Source of the DNA: a virus
Length of the DNA: 25,628 nucleotides
Strand: one strand, 5' to 3'
IMG/VR virus record: IMGVR_UViG_3300027754_000392
Location: 1 to 25,628 of that record
Shown here: in pieces, positions 12,948-21,543 of the stretch
How the letters are laid out: every line of letters begins with the position of its first letter
Position numbering within the stretch: the stretch's first letter is position 1
Made by a program: the position numbers and the translations under genes
Notes under the pieces: model-generated
The model's database searches: none
The model's input: only the letters and a program-made list of their open reading frames with translations
What the model was told of the DNA's origin: nothing

Positions 12948-14467
12948 TATTTTCCTCTCCTTAAGTTTAAGTTTTGTTGAGACCTTGTTGTTGCTAAAAC
13001 TAAATCACTTCCTTTTAATAAAAACTCTCCCATTAAACCGCCACCTTGCCCAAATGATGCTGCACCTAAATCTAAACCTGCTAAGGCTGGAGTTCCTAAA
13101 CCTAAAGCATTTAAAATAGCTTTAAATATTAATGTTTGTGCAACCAATTCAACTAATTGAATTAATATATTTTTAAACACTTCTGCTAACGCATCTCCAA
13201 AATCTTGTCCATTAATAAATGATTCAAATAAACTATTAAAAGCACCTCCTGCTATATTTGCTAATTCATTTGTCAATTGCATAGCTTGGTCTAACACTTC
13301 AAATTGTCTTGTTAAATCCATTAATGCTTGTGCATCCAATATTCCTTGTGCTGGTTGTATTCCGCCTTCAGGCAATGTTTGTGGTGCTTGTGTAGGTAGT
13401 ATTGGATTTACTACTTGTGGTACATTTGCACCATTCATTTGTGGAAGTCCAGCATAACTTATTTTGCTTAAATCTGCAACTATCTTCCCTGTAACATCCT
13501 TTAATTGCTTTGCACCATTTGTTATTGTATTAAATGGATTTGTAGCAGCAGCCGTAACTGTTTGTTGTAATTTATCGTTTAAACCACCAATTTGGTTTTG
13601 TAATTCAACCGCTGCATTTGCTGCTTCAACATATCTATCTTTAGACTTTTGTATTATTCCATTTTGAACAATAGAAGCATCAACATAACCATTAGTCATA
13701 TTTTTAGATACTTCTAATGTATTATTATATTCTTGTGCTGCTTTTAATGCCTTTTCTGTTGTATTAGTTAATTCAATTTGTTTATTTGCAATTTCATCTA
13801 CATATCGTGATGTTATTGCTTGAGCAATTAATGCTTGTGTATATAAATCAACCGCTGCACGTGCTTGGTCAGTTGTAGTAATTGTTTGAGCATAAGCAGA
13901 ATTTACTTTTGCTAATTCACTAACAACAAACTTTAATGCGTTTGCCCTTTTATCTTCTGAAATTGTTACATTATCAGCAATACCTAAATATGCTTGTAAT
14001 TTTATTCCTGTTTCACTCGCCGATGCTTTTGCTTTATCTAAACTTTGAGCAAACTTATCTTCAGCTTTACTTGCTTCATTTGTACCATTGATGAAACTTG
14101 CTATTTTAGGACCGAATGCGACAATGATAGATGAAACCGCACCTAAAGCTAAACCAATACCTGCTGGACCCATTAAACCCTGAGCCATTGCTTTTAAAGC
14201 ACTACTTGTACTACCTGATTCCTTTTGTAAACGTTGGAATGATTCTAATAATGGGTTTAAGTTATTCGCAATACCTATAAATCCATATGGAGCATCCTGA
14301 GCAACTCTTGACAAGTTAGTCAAAGCATTTGTTGCTTGATTACTTGTATTTGGTAATTGTTTAAACGCATTACCAAGACTATTAGTAGCGGTAATCGTTT
14401 GTTGTATATTATTAACGGCATCTTTATTATCTGCCGTAATCGTAATTTTGAGAGTTTCTTGTGCCAT
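12947..14467 (-). CDS. Tail tape measure protein (short, 506 aa)
   Basis: Position (right after the chaperone frameshift pair), coiled-coil content and hydrophobic blocks identify it. Residues 1-60 are helical and polar; VAQDAPYGFIGIANNLNPLL (residues 55-74) is a motif seen in Bacteroidota tape measures. Hydrophobic stretches lie at about 98-127 (LMGPAGIGLALGAVSSIIVAF) and 432-460, and the tail ends GGGLMGEFLLKGSDLVLA. Roughly 1.5 angstroms per residue would predict a tail near 75 nm. No muramidase or peptidase domain is visible. It overlaps the next gene by one base. Confidence 0.8.
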   Translation of the reverse strand: MAQETLKITITADNKDAVNNIQQTITATNSLGNAFKQLPNTSNQATNALTNLSRVAQDAPYGFIGIANNLNPLLESFQRLQKESGSTSSALKAMAQGLMGPAGIGLALGAVSSIIVAFGPKIASFINGTNEASKAEDKFAQSLDKAKASASETGIKLQAYLGIADNVTISEDKRANALKFVVSELAKVNSAYAQTITTTDQARAAVDLYTQALIAQAITSRYVDEIANKQIELTNTTEKALKAAQEYNNTLEVSKNMTNGYVDASIVQNGIIQKSKDRYVEAANAAVELQNQIGGLNDKLQQTVTAAATNPFNTITNGAKQLKDVTGKIVADLSKISYAGLPQMNGANVPQVVNPILPTQAPQTLPEGGIQPAQGILDAQALMDLTRQFEVLDQAMQLTNELANIAGGAFNSLFESFINGQDFGDALAEVFKNILIQLVELVAQTLIFKAILNALGLGTPALAGLDLGAASFGQGGGLMGEFLLKGSDLVLATTRSQQNLNLRRGK

Positions 14468-14471
14468 TTTT

Positions 14472-15133
14472 TTAATTTACTCCGTACAACTTTAGTGTCC
14501 TTTTAAATTGGTCATCCGTTAATTTTGGCGATTCATCTTCAACCTCATCACTTGGAAGTGGGAAAAAGGATTTAATACTCTTTGGTGCTTTGTCCGTTGT
14601 GTTTGCTCGGTACATCATATAAGCTAAAGTCCTTGTTCGTTCCCACTCTTTTATTTCCCTGTTCTCGTAAGCCATTCTATATAATAAAAATTCTCGCCAA
14701 GATAGTTGCCAAAACTCTTTAATTGTCAAGCCAACCTCTAATGCGAGAATAATTATTGAATCCCAGCTATAAAATCCTATTTTTTTTTTCCTTCCTTCTT
14801 CTCATCCTTTTTAAGGTCTGGTATCATAGAATCTTGCATATATTTCATAAATGCAATTAATTGCCCATCCTTTGCAGTTAAACCACCAGCTTCATCTATC
14901 CATTCGCACACTTCGTACTCACTAAAATCAATTGGCTTTTGAAGGCTTTTATAACCACTTTCAGCAGCAGCCATTACGATATGTACAATTGTATCTAAAT
15001 CGTATGTGCCACTTGATAAAACTGTTATTAGTTCCATTAGAGTTTTTTTCTCTAATTCACAAAAACGTTTCATCGACCAAGTACCCCATTTTAAAGGGAT
15101 TGTGTTGTTGTTGTTCAGTCTTAATTCAAACAT
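14472..15133 (-). CDS. Tail assembly chaperone G/GT pair, probable -1 frameshift
   Basis: The short product (15133-14777, 118 aa) starts MFELRLNNNNTIPLKWGTW and ends EGKKK before TAG. A second frame, shifted by -1, runs without a stop from the slippery site to 14472 and contains GLTIKEFWQLSWREFLLYRM, the pattern of the T part of lambda-like GT chaperones. A shift on the A10 run would make a fusion of 220 aa. Such pairs occur just before the tape measure in siphoviruses, as here (4 bases upstream of it). They chaperone the tape measure during tail assembly. The separate T frame could only start at TTG without frameshifting, which is less likely. Confidence 0.75.
14780..14791 (-). promoter_or_regulatory. 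Slippery A10 site for -1 frameshift
   Basis: The message reads GGAAAAAAAAAATAG, with the G-frame Lys codons AAA AAA AAA just before the TAG stop. An A-run of ten allows tandem tRNA-Lys slippage by -1 (or transcriptional slippage). Codons in the new frame are ATA GGA TTT TAT, with no stop until the end of T. No strong downstream hairpin was noticed. Confidence 0.65.
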
Positions 15134-15147
15134 AGTTTAGTTGTTTA

Positions 15148-15588
15148 TTATGCGGTTTCAGTTTGTGTTAATGGGGGTGTAGTTACTACGAAAGTTGCAG
15201 TAAATTTAACATCATCAGCATCATCTGCTTTAACACTAAAATCGCTAATAAATACTTGACCTGAATAAGTAATATCTCCACTTGTAGGTGTAGCTTTACC
15301 CATCTTCATATTAAATGAAGTTTTAGCAGCGTGAGCAGCATACAATTGTTGGTAAGAATCCTTACTAGGAGTTCCTGTTTCATCAATTGCAAATCCTTCA
15401 CAATCAAAAGATTGACTGAATACAGGACTTGGAGTGTAAGAGTTACCACACTTTGAAGTTGCATCAATAGTGTCATTTGTAGATGTAAATGAGTTAGTTG
15501 TAAGACAAGCAACAGGTTTGAATGTACTGTCGCCATCTATATCAGCAAGAAGGATATAATCACGACCGCTTACTTTAGTTTCTGCCAT
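15148..15588 (-). CDS. Major tail tube protein, 146 aa
   Basis: Typical siphovirus tube subunit by size and gene order (after the tail terminator, before the chaperone). It opens AETKVSGRDYILLADI, has the conserved FTSTNDTIDATSKCGN stretch that precedes a Phe/Asp/Cys strand (SFDCEGFAID), and closes with YSGQVFISDFSVKADDADDV followed by a beta strand and short tail. Hundreds of copies stack into hexameric rings around the tape measure. A related protein lies downstream at 10280. Confidence 0.78.
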   Translation of the reverse strand: MAETKVSGRDYILLADIDGDSTFKPVACLTTNSFTSTNDTIDATSKCGNSYTPSPVFSQSFDCEGFAIDETGTPSKDSYQQLYAAHAAKTSFNMKMGKATPTSGDITYSGQVFISDFSVKADDADDVKFTATFVVTTPPLTQTETA

Positions 15589-15593
15589 TTTAT

Positions 15594-16001
15594 TTAATTT
15601 TGAGTTATTATTATATTATAAGTTATTATCGTTCTAAAAACGTTTTCCGTAGGGTTTAAACCATCTAAGTTTCTAATGCTACCAACCACTAAACTTGAAG
15701 CATAAAATCCATTGCTCAAAGTTATATTCGTGTCTGAATTAATAGCAGTCAAAACTAAATCGCTTATTGTTTCGGCTCGTTTATAGCCAAAGTTACTATT
15801 TTTTACAACAATGTCAACTACAATTGAAATGCCATTTGTATAACCAGCTTTTCCTTGTTCTTGACTTGAAGTTCTGCCATCCATAATTATATACTCATTG
15901 GGTGCAGAATTAGGTGCTATCCCATCATAAACAGGTAAAGTTGTAGCACTTACCAAATTGGTATAAAACCACTTTTTTATTTCTATATTAGGGTTAAGCA
16001 T
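15594..16001 (-). CDS. Tail terminator / completion protein, DUF3168-like
   Basis: A 135-aa protein beginning MLNPNIEIKKWFYTNL and containing EYIIMDGRTSSQEQGKAGY and GYKRAETISDLVLTAI, the helix-strand layout of DUF3168/gpU-type tail terminators that cap the tube and bind the neck. It overlaps the gp10-like gene by 8 bases and precedes the tube gene. Assignment rests on pattern and order. Confidence 0.65.
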   Translation of the reverse strand: MLNPNIEIKKWFYTNLVSATTLPVYDGIAPNSAPNEYIIMDGRTSSQEQGKAGYTNGISIVVDIVVKNSNFGYKRAETISDLVLTAINSDTNITLSNGFYASSLVVGSIRNLDGLNPTENVFRTIITYNIIITQN

Positions 16002-16413
16002 TTAATAAATCATTTAATCTTTTAATAAGTTTTGGTTTCTCTTGTTCAAATGCTGGTATTAAGAATGGTCTTGCTCTTAAGTTTACTTTTCTTATTCCTT
16101 TGCCTTTAAATTGTATCGCAAAATCCTCATATCCAGCAGGAACATCAACCATTCCTCCTGTTCCGAATTCAACATAAGGAGCATATTTTGCTCTTGCCTC
16201 TACACTATATGTTAAACTCCCTTTTGAATCAGGATTGATTGCAATTGAACTCCTTAAAGTAGAATTATCCACTTTAACTTCTCTTTTAGCATCAGTATAT
16301 ATTTTTAAAGCAGATGCGTTAATTTCATTAGATACATCAGTCATAATTAAACTTAATTTGTTCAATTTACCTTCAACTTCCTTCAATCCATTTAAATTAA
16401 CTGAAAATGCCAT
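15994..16413 (-). CDS. HK97 gp10-like neck/tail protein
   Basis: A 139-aa protein with the family hallmark YAPYVEFGTGG (residues 77-87) and ARPFLIPAFEQ (114-124). These are the two conserved blocks of HK97-gp10-like proteins, which act at the head-tail interface. The N-terminal 50 residues form helices with a coiled-coil character. It starts by a TAATG overlap with the head-closure gene, so translation is coupled. Confidence 0.85.
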   Translation of the reverse strand: MAFSVNLNGLKEVEGKLNKLSLIMTDVSNEINASALKIYTDAKREVKVDNSTLRSSIAINPDSKGSLTYSVEARAKYAPYVEFGTGGMVDVPAGYEDFAIQFKGKGIRKVNLRARPFLIPAFEQEKPKLIKRLNDLLNA

Positions 16414-16754
16414 TAGTAGTACATTTCAATTTCATAAAATCTAAACTGATTTTCAACATCCTTAATAGAATGAATGGTATATCGTTCCCCTTCCACTTCT
16501 AATTGATATGTATCAGTTATGTTTACATCATAACGAATAAACAACTTTGCTGACCTTGTAAATGTCAATTGTGCTTCTTGCAATGCTCTTGATTGTGCTT
16601 GTGGTCTAAAGTCTCCAAATACAACTCCTTGTAAGGCAAACGTAGTTGTATAACCACCTTGCCCATCAGAAACACTTGTAGGAGCATATAAACCAACTTC
16701 TGAATACATTGTGTTGGCATCTACATAAAGACCTTTTTTACTTCCTATTTTCAT
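16413..16754 (-). CDS. Head-tail joining (head closure) protein
   Basis: A 113-aa small beta-barrel type protein. It contains the motifs SVSDGQGGYTTTFALQGVVF and FGDFRPQAQSR, then strands that end IHSIKDVENQFRFYEIEMYY, as in SPP1 gp16/phage head-tail adaptor proteins. The ATG at 16754 overlaps the stop of the connector gene as ATGA; an ATG 42 bases earlier (16796) would extend into it and is rejected. It would close the connector once DNA is packaged. Confidence 0.75.
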   Translation of the reverse strand: MKIGSKKGLYVDANTMYSEVGLYAPTSVSDGQGGYTTTFALQGVVFGDFRPQAQSRALQEAQLTFTRSAKLFIRYDVNITDTYQLEVEGERYTIHSIKDVENQFRFYEIEMYY

Positions 16755-17284
16755 AGTATTGGACTTATTCTTGTCCACCTTTGACAGGCTTTCCAAGATT
16801 TTTCACAAATTCCGTTATCTGAATCTAAACCTCTATTCTCGTAATCATAACTCACTTGGTCTAATATTGCTATTTTTAAATCCTTTGGGATGGTTGTATA
16901 ACCGCAAGTGTATGTCGCTTTAAGGTTATGCCATAAAGGAAATTGCATTTGTGGAAACTTACCACCCACCAAAGAATAATCAGCAGCAACAACTGTATCT
17001 CCGTTATTATCTATTAATGATGTAAATGAGTTTATTGGTCCGAATGGAAGATAAAAATTACCATCGTAATTAGTAAACCAAACTATTGCAGTTTTTGGTA
17101 TTAATGACAATCCTGTTGCTTTTTCAATGGCTTCCCTTGCTTGGGTTATCATTGTTTCAATTTGAGCATCATCAGCCGTATTAGTAACACGGCAATATAA
17201 TTTTGCCTCTGCAAGAGTAACTGGTTCGGTTACAGGAGCAGTATCAGTTAAAGTAAAATCTATGATAAAATTAGAATATGCCAT
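16751..17284 (-). CDS. Head-tail connector, gp6/phiE125 gp8-like
   Basis: A 177-aa protein with VTEPVTLAEAKLYCRV near residues 18-33, the conserved entry helix of gp6-like connector proteins (L-x-E-A-K-x-x-x-R), then DDAQIETMITQAREAIEKAT. The C-terminal half ends with an aromatic/basic stretch (WKACQRWTRI). It assembles as a ring below the portal. First gene after the MCP terminator, with a TAAATTTG box 12 bases before its ATG. Confidence 0.8.
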   Translation of the reverse strand: MAYSNFIIDFTLTDTAPVTEPVTLAEAKLYCRVTNTADDAQIETMITQAREAIEKATGLSLIPKTAIVWFTNYDGNFYLPFGPINSFTSLIDNNGDTVVAADYSLVGGKFPQMQFPLWHNLKATYTCGYTTIPKDLKIAILDQVSYDYENRGLDSDNGICEKSWKACQRWTRISPIL

Positions 17285-17296
17285 ATATCTTTTTTA

Positions 17297-17304
17297 CAAA
17301 TTTA
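17297..17304 (-). promoter_or_regulatory. -7 box between MCP terminator and connector operon
   Basis: TAAATTTG on the minus strand, matching TAnnTTTG, just beyond the MCP terminator. No TTG at the -33 distance, so this is a moderate candidate. It would restart transcription of connector and tail genes. Confidence 0.4.
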
Positions 17305-17316
17305 CATTATTTATAA

Positions 17317-17345
17317 TAAAAAACCCCTACTAAAAAGTAAGGGGT
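17317..17345 (-). terminator. Intrinsic terminator after the major capsid gene
   Basis: On the minus strand ACCCCT (17345-17340) pairs with AGGGGT (17328-17323) around an AT-rich loop, followed by a U-run (17323-17318). It lies 24 bases after the MCP stop and would limit read-through, keeping MCP message high relative to connector genes. Confidence 0.75.
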
Positions 17346-17368
17346 CTTTATATCTATGTAAGATTAAA

Positions 17369-18457
17369 TTAAACGTTACCCAAATCAGCATAGATTGCTG
17401 AAGTTGGTAGCATCAAGTTGATGTCCTCATAACACTCAATTCTCGCAGTAACCATATTTTGTTGGAAGTTAGATGCGTTCTCATAAGAGAATTCAATAGC
17501 TAATCCTTCAACTTCAATACGTTCTACGTAACTGTTGTCCATAATAAGAACCTTATCATCAGTAACCCAAGATGCAGCAATAATAGGAGTTCCCCATATT
17601 GTCATACCACCATTTGGATTAACGATAACTGAACCATTACCAGCATAGTAACCCAAAGTGATTGTTTCTTTTAATAAACGACCTAATTGTGTAGGGCTTA
17701 CTAAAGCAACTGAAGATACAAAGTTTGCACTCTTTTGGTTGCCAATGTAATCAACTAATTGCTTTAAATCAACAGTTTCAGCAGTTGTTGTAGAACCAGT
17801 TGCAGCAGCAGATACAGTTGCAAAGAAAGCAGCATTTTCTGCTTTAAAGAAATCTCTAGTCAACATTCTTGGTAAAGTTGTGCTTAAGAAAGGCAAACTT
17901 CTAGCCATTTGTTTTGAGAATGTAGAGAAACCTGCGATGTAATCATTAACCACTTTAACCTCGCTTAATGCGTAGTTGTTCTCACCTTTGTTTGAACCTT
18001 CAGTTTGTGCAGCAATGTTGTTAGTAGTTGCAGTCTCTTTGTAGAATACATACAAACCACTTTCACTTCTTACTGTTGGAACTAAATCACGGAAGTTGAT
18101 TGCTTGACTTGGTAAAATTGCAGCGTTGATAGCATAAGATGCTTGAGCATCTCCTGTTAAAGAAGCACCTAAAGTCATTGACTTAACATCTCTTAAATCT
18201 AAACGATACTTACCATTTGATTTCATTGATTTTTCCATTTCATCCAATCTACCATCTAATTTCTCAATGATAGCCTCATCTAAAAACTTTACTTGTTTAG
18301 ATGCGTTTTTCTTTTGTGCAGCAGCTTGAGCATCAAATTGTTTTTGTGCTTCATCTCTTACAACTTTAATCTCAGCTTTAGTTTCTTCTAACTTAGCTTC
18401 GATATTAGCTTGAAAACCTTTAAGGTTCTCAGCCATTTCGTTAATTACGTTTTCCAT
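17369..18457 (-). CDS. HK97-fold major capsid protein with delta domain
   Basis: 362 aa. Residues 1-85 are a long charged coiled coil (ENLKGFQANIEAKLEETKAE), the scaffolding delta domain that the protease removes. The shell domain follows with typical elements: AINFRDLVPTVRSESGLYVF (E/N-loop region), AALVSPTQLGRLLKET-like helix (VALVSPTQLGRLLKE) and GTPIIAASW. It is placed directly after the protease, 2 bases apart, and is followed by a terminator. The cleavage point is not visible; about residues 85-105 is expected by analogy with HK97. Confidence 0.9.
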   Translation of the reverse strand: MENVINEMAENLKGFQANIEAKLEETKAEIKVVRDEAQKQFDAQAAAQKKNASKQVKFLDEAIIEKLDGRLDEMEKSMKSNGKYRLDLRDVKSMTLGASLTGDAQASYAINAAILPSQAINFRDLVPTVRSESGLYVFYKETATTNNIAAQTEGSNKGENNYALSEVKVVNDYIAGFSTFSKQMARSLPFLSTTLPRMLTRDFFKAENAAFFATVSAAATGSTTTAETVDLKQLVDYIGNQKSANFVSSVALVSPTQLGRLLKETITLGYYAGNGSVIVNPNGGMTIWGTPIIAASWVTDDKVLIMDNSYVERIEVEGLAIEFSYENASNFQQNMVTARIECYEDINLMLPTSAIYADLGNV

Positions 18458-18459
18458 TT

Positions 18460-19215
18460 TTACTTTTTTAGTATTTTATTAAATTCTTTAATTGCCTTTA
18501 GAACTTCTGCATCATTGTTTTTGATTTCCTCAATTATCGGCTGCGGTGCTTCTGCGACCATAGTGATTTCTTTAATGATTTCAATCTCCAATAAATCTGC
18601 TTGAATCCTTTTTATTTCAATCTCCATTAACGCAAAGGTTTCATCAGTAAATTTACCACCTTTAAACGCTTTCAAGAGTTTCTCTAGCCTATTTGCTAAT
18701 TGTTCTCTTTTAACTTCACTCTTTACGGAAATAGTTGGTGTTTCAGGGTTTGCTGCCCATAATACCGCACTACCTTCATATAGTTTAAGTTCAGTTATTG
18801 TTCTTATACCATCCTTGCCTACACTTGAATTTATTGTAGTAAATCCAATAGAGTGTTGGTTTATTAAACCAGCTTCATACATTTTTAAAACATCTTCTCC
18901 TGTTTCAGTCATTACAATTGGAGTGATAGCAATAAGCATATCTCCTTCAACGTATAATTGTTCAGGCTTACCTATTACGGCTTCCATTTCAGCACAATGG
19001 TCAACTAAAGACCATATTAAGTTTTTACCTGATGGACCTCGTTCTCTTAACGTTTTAGTAAATGCTTCAGGAACGATAATATCGTTATCTAAATCCACGT
19101 TACCAGTTCTTGCCCATACGGCTTTTATTCTGCGTTGTTCGGTATCAACATCCATTACTTCATAACCAATATCTTGTTTTTCAACAACGATGTCTTTATT
19201 TGTGTATGTTTTCAT
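18460..19215 (-). CDS. HK97-type prohead protease
   Basis: A 251-aa serine protease of the U35 (HK97 prohead) class. The catalytic His is H73 in WSLVDHCAEMEAVIGKP, and the Ser is S149 in LYEGSAVLWAANPET, where HK97 has V-S-I-V-x-x-P-A-N. HSIGF (121-125) is the family landmark. Residues 170-251 form a helical extension that may act as an internal scaffold and be cut away. The ATG at 19215 is chosen because the domain begins there; an ATG at 19308 would extend 31 residues into the previous gene. It trims capsid delta domains and itself. Confidence 0.88.
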   Translation of the reverse strand: MKTYTNKDIVVEKQDIGYEVMDVDTEQRRIKAVWARTGNVDLDNDIIVPEAFTKTLRERGPSGKNLIWSLVDHCAEMEAVIGKPEQLYVEGDMLIAITPIVMTETGEDVLKMYEAGLINQHSIGFTTINSSVGKDGIRTITELKLYEGSAVLWAANPETPTISVKSEVKREQLANRLEKLLKAFKGGKFTDETFALMEIEIKRIQADLLEIEIIKEITMVAEAPQPIIEEIKNNDAEVLKAIKEFNKILKK

Positions 19216-19220
19216 ATTAA

Positions 19221-19228
19221 CAAAGTTA
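19221..19228 (-). promoter_or_regulatory. -7-like box just before the protease start
   Basis: TAACTTTG on the minus strand matches TAnnTTTG and ends 5 bases before the ATG. Without a -33 TTG it is weak; if used, the message would be nearly leaderless. Confidence 0.3.
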
Positions 19229-19238
19229 TAATTTTTTT

Positions 19239-20120
19239 TTAATCTGCTAAAGTATCTATCACTAAATTGGTAACTTCCATCAAAGCAAAGTTTGTAAGTA
19301 AGTTCCAAATGAATCCAGCATCGCCCTGTGGTGGGTTATTTTGTAGTGTCATTAGTTTGCCTTTTGAATCTCTTTGTGCCTCATATCCTAATGTACAACG
19401 GCAATTGCAAACATCTCCAGCACTTCCACTTGAATCGCAAGGATGTAACATTAAATCAAAACCACCTTTTTTGTTTTGTAGTTTGAATTTAGCATCAAAT
19501 GGAATCTTAATTCCATCCATATTTAAATGGTCAAATTGGTCTCTTGGAATCCTTCTTGTTCGGTTATCCCTTGCACTTATCCACTCCTTCAATGTAACCA
19601 ATCCTGTGGATGCCGTTCCAACCATTGAACCTATATTTGCTGCCCTTCCTGTTTCCGTTCTTGCGATAAGTTCAGCACGATAATCGGTTATTCCGCTAAC
19701 CCTCAAAAGAGCAATTGTTTCAGGCAAAGTATAATTCTTTTCACTTGATTGAATTAAGAATCTTCTTATTTGTTCTTTGGTAGTTTCGGTTATGTCGTAG
19801 GCTAATTGGCTTAAGCCTTGATTTTCTAAATACTGAAGAATAACGTAAGCAAATAGGTCAGTTTGTGCTGATTTGGTCTCAAATGCCTCGTAAATGCCCT
19901 TTACGGACCTTTTAACGGACTTTTGTACTATTTGTGCCATCTTTACTCCCATAGCAACGTGGAGCTTCTGAATTGTCTTCTTTAAGGCTTTATCACTAAT
20001 TGCATTATAGTTTTGGGTACGGCAATATGTATCTACTTGCTTTTGCAGTTCCTTTTTGAACTTGGGCGAATAGGTTTTTAATGCGTTGGCATATAGTTTT
20101 CTATAATCTTGCCAAATCAT
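19239..20120 (-). CDS. Mu F-like / SPP1 gp7-type minor head protein
   Basis: A 293-aa head morphogenesis protein. The conserved block is ELIARTETGRAAN (residues 150-162), followed by EWISARDNRTR (179-189), DHLNMDG (197-203) and the CNCRCTLGY (238-246) signature with its paired cysteines. These are the landmarks of the Mu F family, which sits inside the capsid near the portal and is injected or assembled with it. The N-terminal 120 residues are helical. Gene order portal-MuF-protease-MCP is standard. Its stop is 2 bases from the end of the portal unit on one side and leaves a 23-base gap before the protease. Confidence 0.85.
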   Translation of the reverse strand: MIWQDYRKLYANALKTYSPKFKKELQKQVDTYCRTQNYNAISDKALKKTIQKLHVAMGVKMAQIVQKSVKRSVKGIYEAFETKSAQTDLFAYVILQYLENQGLSQLAYDITETTKEQIRRFLIQSSEKNYTLPETIALLRVSGITDYRAELIARTETGRAANIGSMVGTASTGLVTLKEWISARDNRTRRIPRDQFDHLNMDGIKIPFDAKFKLQNKKGGFDLMLHPCDSSGSAGDVCNCRCTLGYEAQRDSKGKLMTLQNNPPQGDAGFIWNLLTNFALMEVTNLVIDTLAD

Positions 20121-20121
20121 T

Positions 20122-21507
20122 TTATGGATTTAAGTTATCAGGAATATTCAAAGGTTGAAATTGGTCAGTTGGTTGCAATGATGAAGGAATGTAAAGTTTT
20201 TCCATTTCCTCAGCAGGAATATAATCAGGAGTTTTAATACCCATAATTTCATTCTTTTGAGAAGGCGGAATCCACCACGCAGTATTTAACCAAGAAACTT
20301 GCTCTGATTTATTAGCCTCTAATTCTTGATAAACTTGAATATCATATCCAACATACAATCCACTGTTTCTATATCCCCAATCGGTATGTAATTTTCTATT
20401 AAGATTTTCAGTTAATGAATCTAACAAAGGAATAGCACAACGTAATGTCAATGCCTTTTCGCCTTCTAATTGGTTGTTGTATGTCTTGTTATCAGCATCG
20501 TTTAACAATTGACTAGGTACTCCGTAAATATTACAAAGTGCCTTCATATCCCACTTTTCTGATTCAATGATATTAAGTTCAACAGGAGATAAACCGATTT
20601 GTTTCCAATCTACTTTATAACCTGATACGGCAATTGAATTAAAATTAGCTGCACCACCTTTTTGGCTAACCGCAGTCTTTAATGCTTGTGCTTGTTGTTG
20701 TCCACTTATAGGGTCAAATCTTTCATCGTTCATAAATAGAACTCCAGCAGGTCCACCATTTTGGAATGATGCAACGGCAGCGGTCTTAGCTTCGTTACTT
20801 CTTGTTAAAGTTCTTGCAGCTGCAAGTAAAGGACTTTGTCCGTATAATTGACCACCTGTAACTGTCCATTCAGGGTTAAAGTATTTATCGTGCAATATTT
20901 CTCTTGGGTCAAAGGACCACATTGCTCCATAGTATAATTGATATCCCACTCTTGTTGGTGGGAACACTTCGATATTTGCAATAATAGCCATATACTGAGC
21001 AGGTAAAGCAAATAATTCAAACGGCTTACCTTGATTGTTTCCAGTTTCAATAAGTTTTCCATATATGAATGAATTACCTGTAATTAACTTAAATCCACAC
21101 CATTGTTCAATTAAATCTGCCCAAGTATCTTCTCCATTAGGATATTTTAATAGGTCGTTTAATCTTTGGTCTCCTGTGTAAATCTCAAATGCTTTCTTAT
21201 GTAAATCTTTTACCTCTTGCCAATTGGTAATTTTATCAGGTTGTTTCATCAAAGACTTATATCTTTTAGCAGACATTTCATCTTTTACCTTATAAACGTG
21301 GAATGGAGCAAGTTTTGCTTTATCAGTTATAAGTTTTACAATTGAGTAAACGATATCATTAGCTATATATCCATCTCGTACAAATGCTCTTGAATCTCCA
21401 CCTTGCCAAGTAACAATACCTCGTTGAATAGCAACACTTGTATCAAAAGGAATATTAGGTAATAGAGTGTTTATCTTCTTTTTAGTTAAGAAGTCAAAAA
21501 ATGCCAT
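20122..21507 (-). CDS. Phage portal protein, HK97 family
   Basis: 461 aa. Family marks: a polar N-terminus (FDFLTKKK), an early FVRDGYIANDIVYSIVKLIT helix, LIEQWCGFKLITGNSFIY (residues 133-150), a Gly/Pro-containing turn and strand (PREILHDKYFNPEW), and the stem helix region KWDMKALCNIYGVPSQLLND, where IYGVP is the characteristic signature. It forms the 12-subunit ring at the packaging vertex, working with TerL. Its start follows a 36-base gap after TerL, where a TAACTTTG box occurs. Confidence 0.88.
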   Translation of the reverse strand: MAFFDFLTKKKINTLLPNIPFDTSVAIQRGIVTWQGGDSRAFVRDGYIANDIVYSIVKLITDKAKLAPFHVYKVKDEMSAKRYKSLMKQPDKITNWQEVKDLHKKAFEIYTGDQRLNDLLKYPNGEDTWADLIEQWCGFKLITGNSFIYGKLIETGNNQGKPFELFALPAQYMAIIANIEVFPPTRVGYQLYYGAMWSFDPREILHDKYFNPEWTVTGGQLYGQSPLLAAARTLTRSNEAKTAAVASFQNGGPAGVLFMNDERFDPISGQQQAQALKTAVSQKGGAANFNSIAVSGYKVDWKQIGLSPVELNIIESEKWDMKALCNIYGVPSQLLNDADNKTYNNQLEGEKALTLRCAIPLLDSLTENLNRKLHTDWGYRNSGLYVGYDIQVYQELEANKSEQVSWLNTAWWIPPSQKNEIMGIKTPDYIPAEEMEKLYIPSSLQPTDQFQPLNIPDNLNP

Positions 21508-21523
21508 ATTATTAGAATTTAAA

Positions 21524-21531
21524 CAAAGTTA
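21524..21531 (-). promoter_or_regulatory. -7-like box before the portal gene
   Basis: TAACTTTG on the minus strand in the 36-base TerL-portal gap, 16 bases before the portal ATG. No TTG at the -33 position. The same octamer recurs before the protease gene. Confidence 0.35.
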
Positions 21532-21543
21532 AAGAAATTTAAG

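Noticed and set aside
14472-14729. T protein as an independent gene with a TTG start
   Set aside because: The -1 frame extends back without stop to the A10 run, so a frameshift product is more economical.
16413-16796. Head-closure protein starting at 16796
   Set aside because: It would overlap the connector gene by 46 bases; the ATGA overlap at 16754 is typical of this operon.
18460-19308. Longer prohead protease starting at 19308
   Set aside because: The extra 31 residues run back into the minor head protein gene and do not resemble protease N-termini; ATG at 19215 fits.
20805-21062. Minus-strand 85-aa frame inside the portal gene
   Set aside because: It is an out-of-frame shadow of the portal coding sequence with no supporting context.
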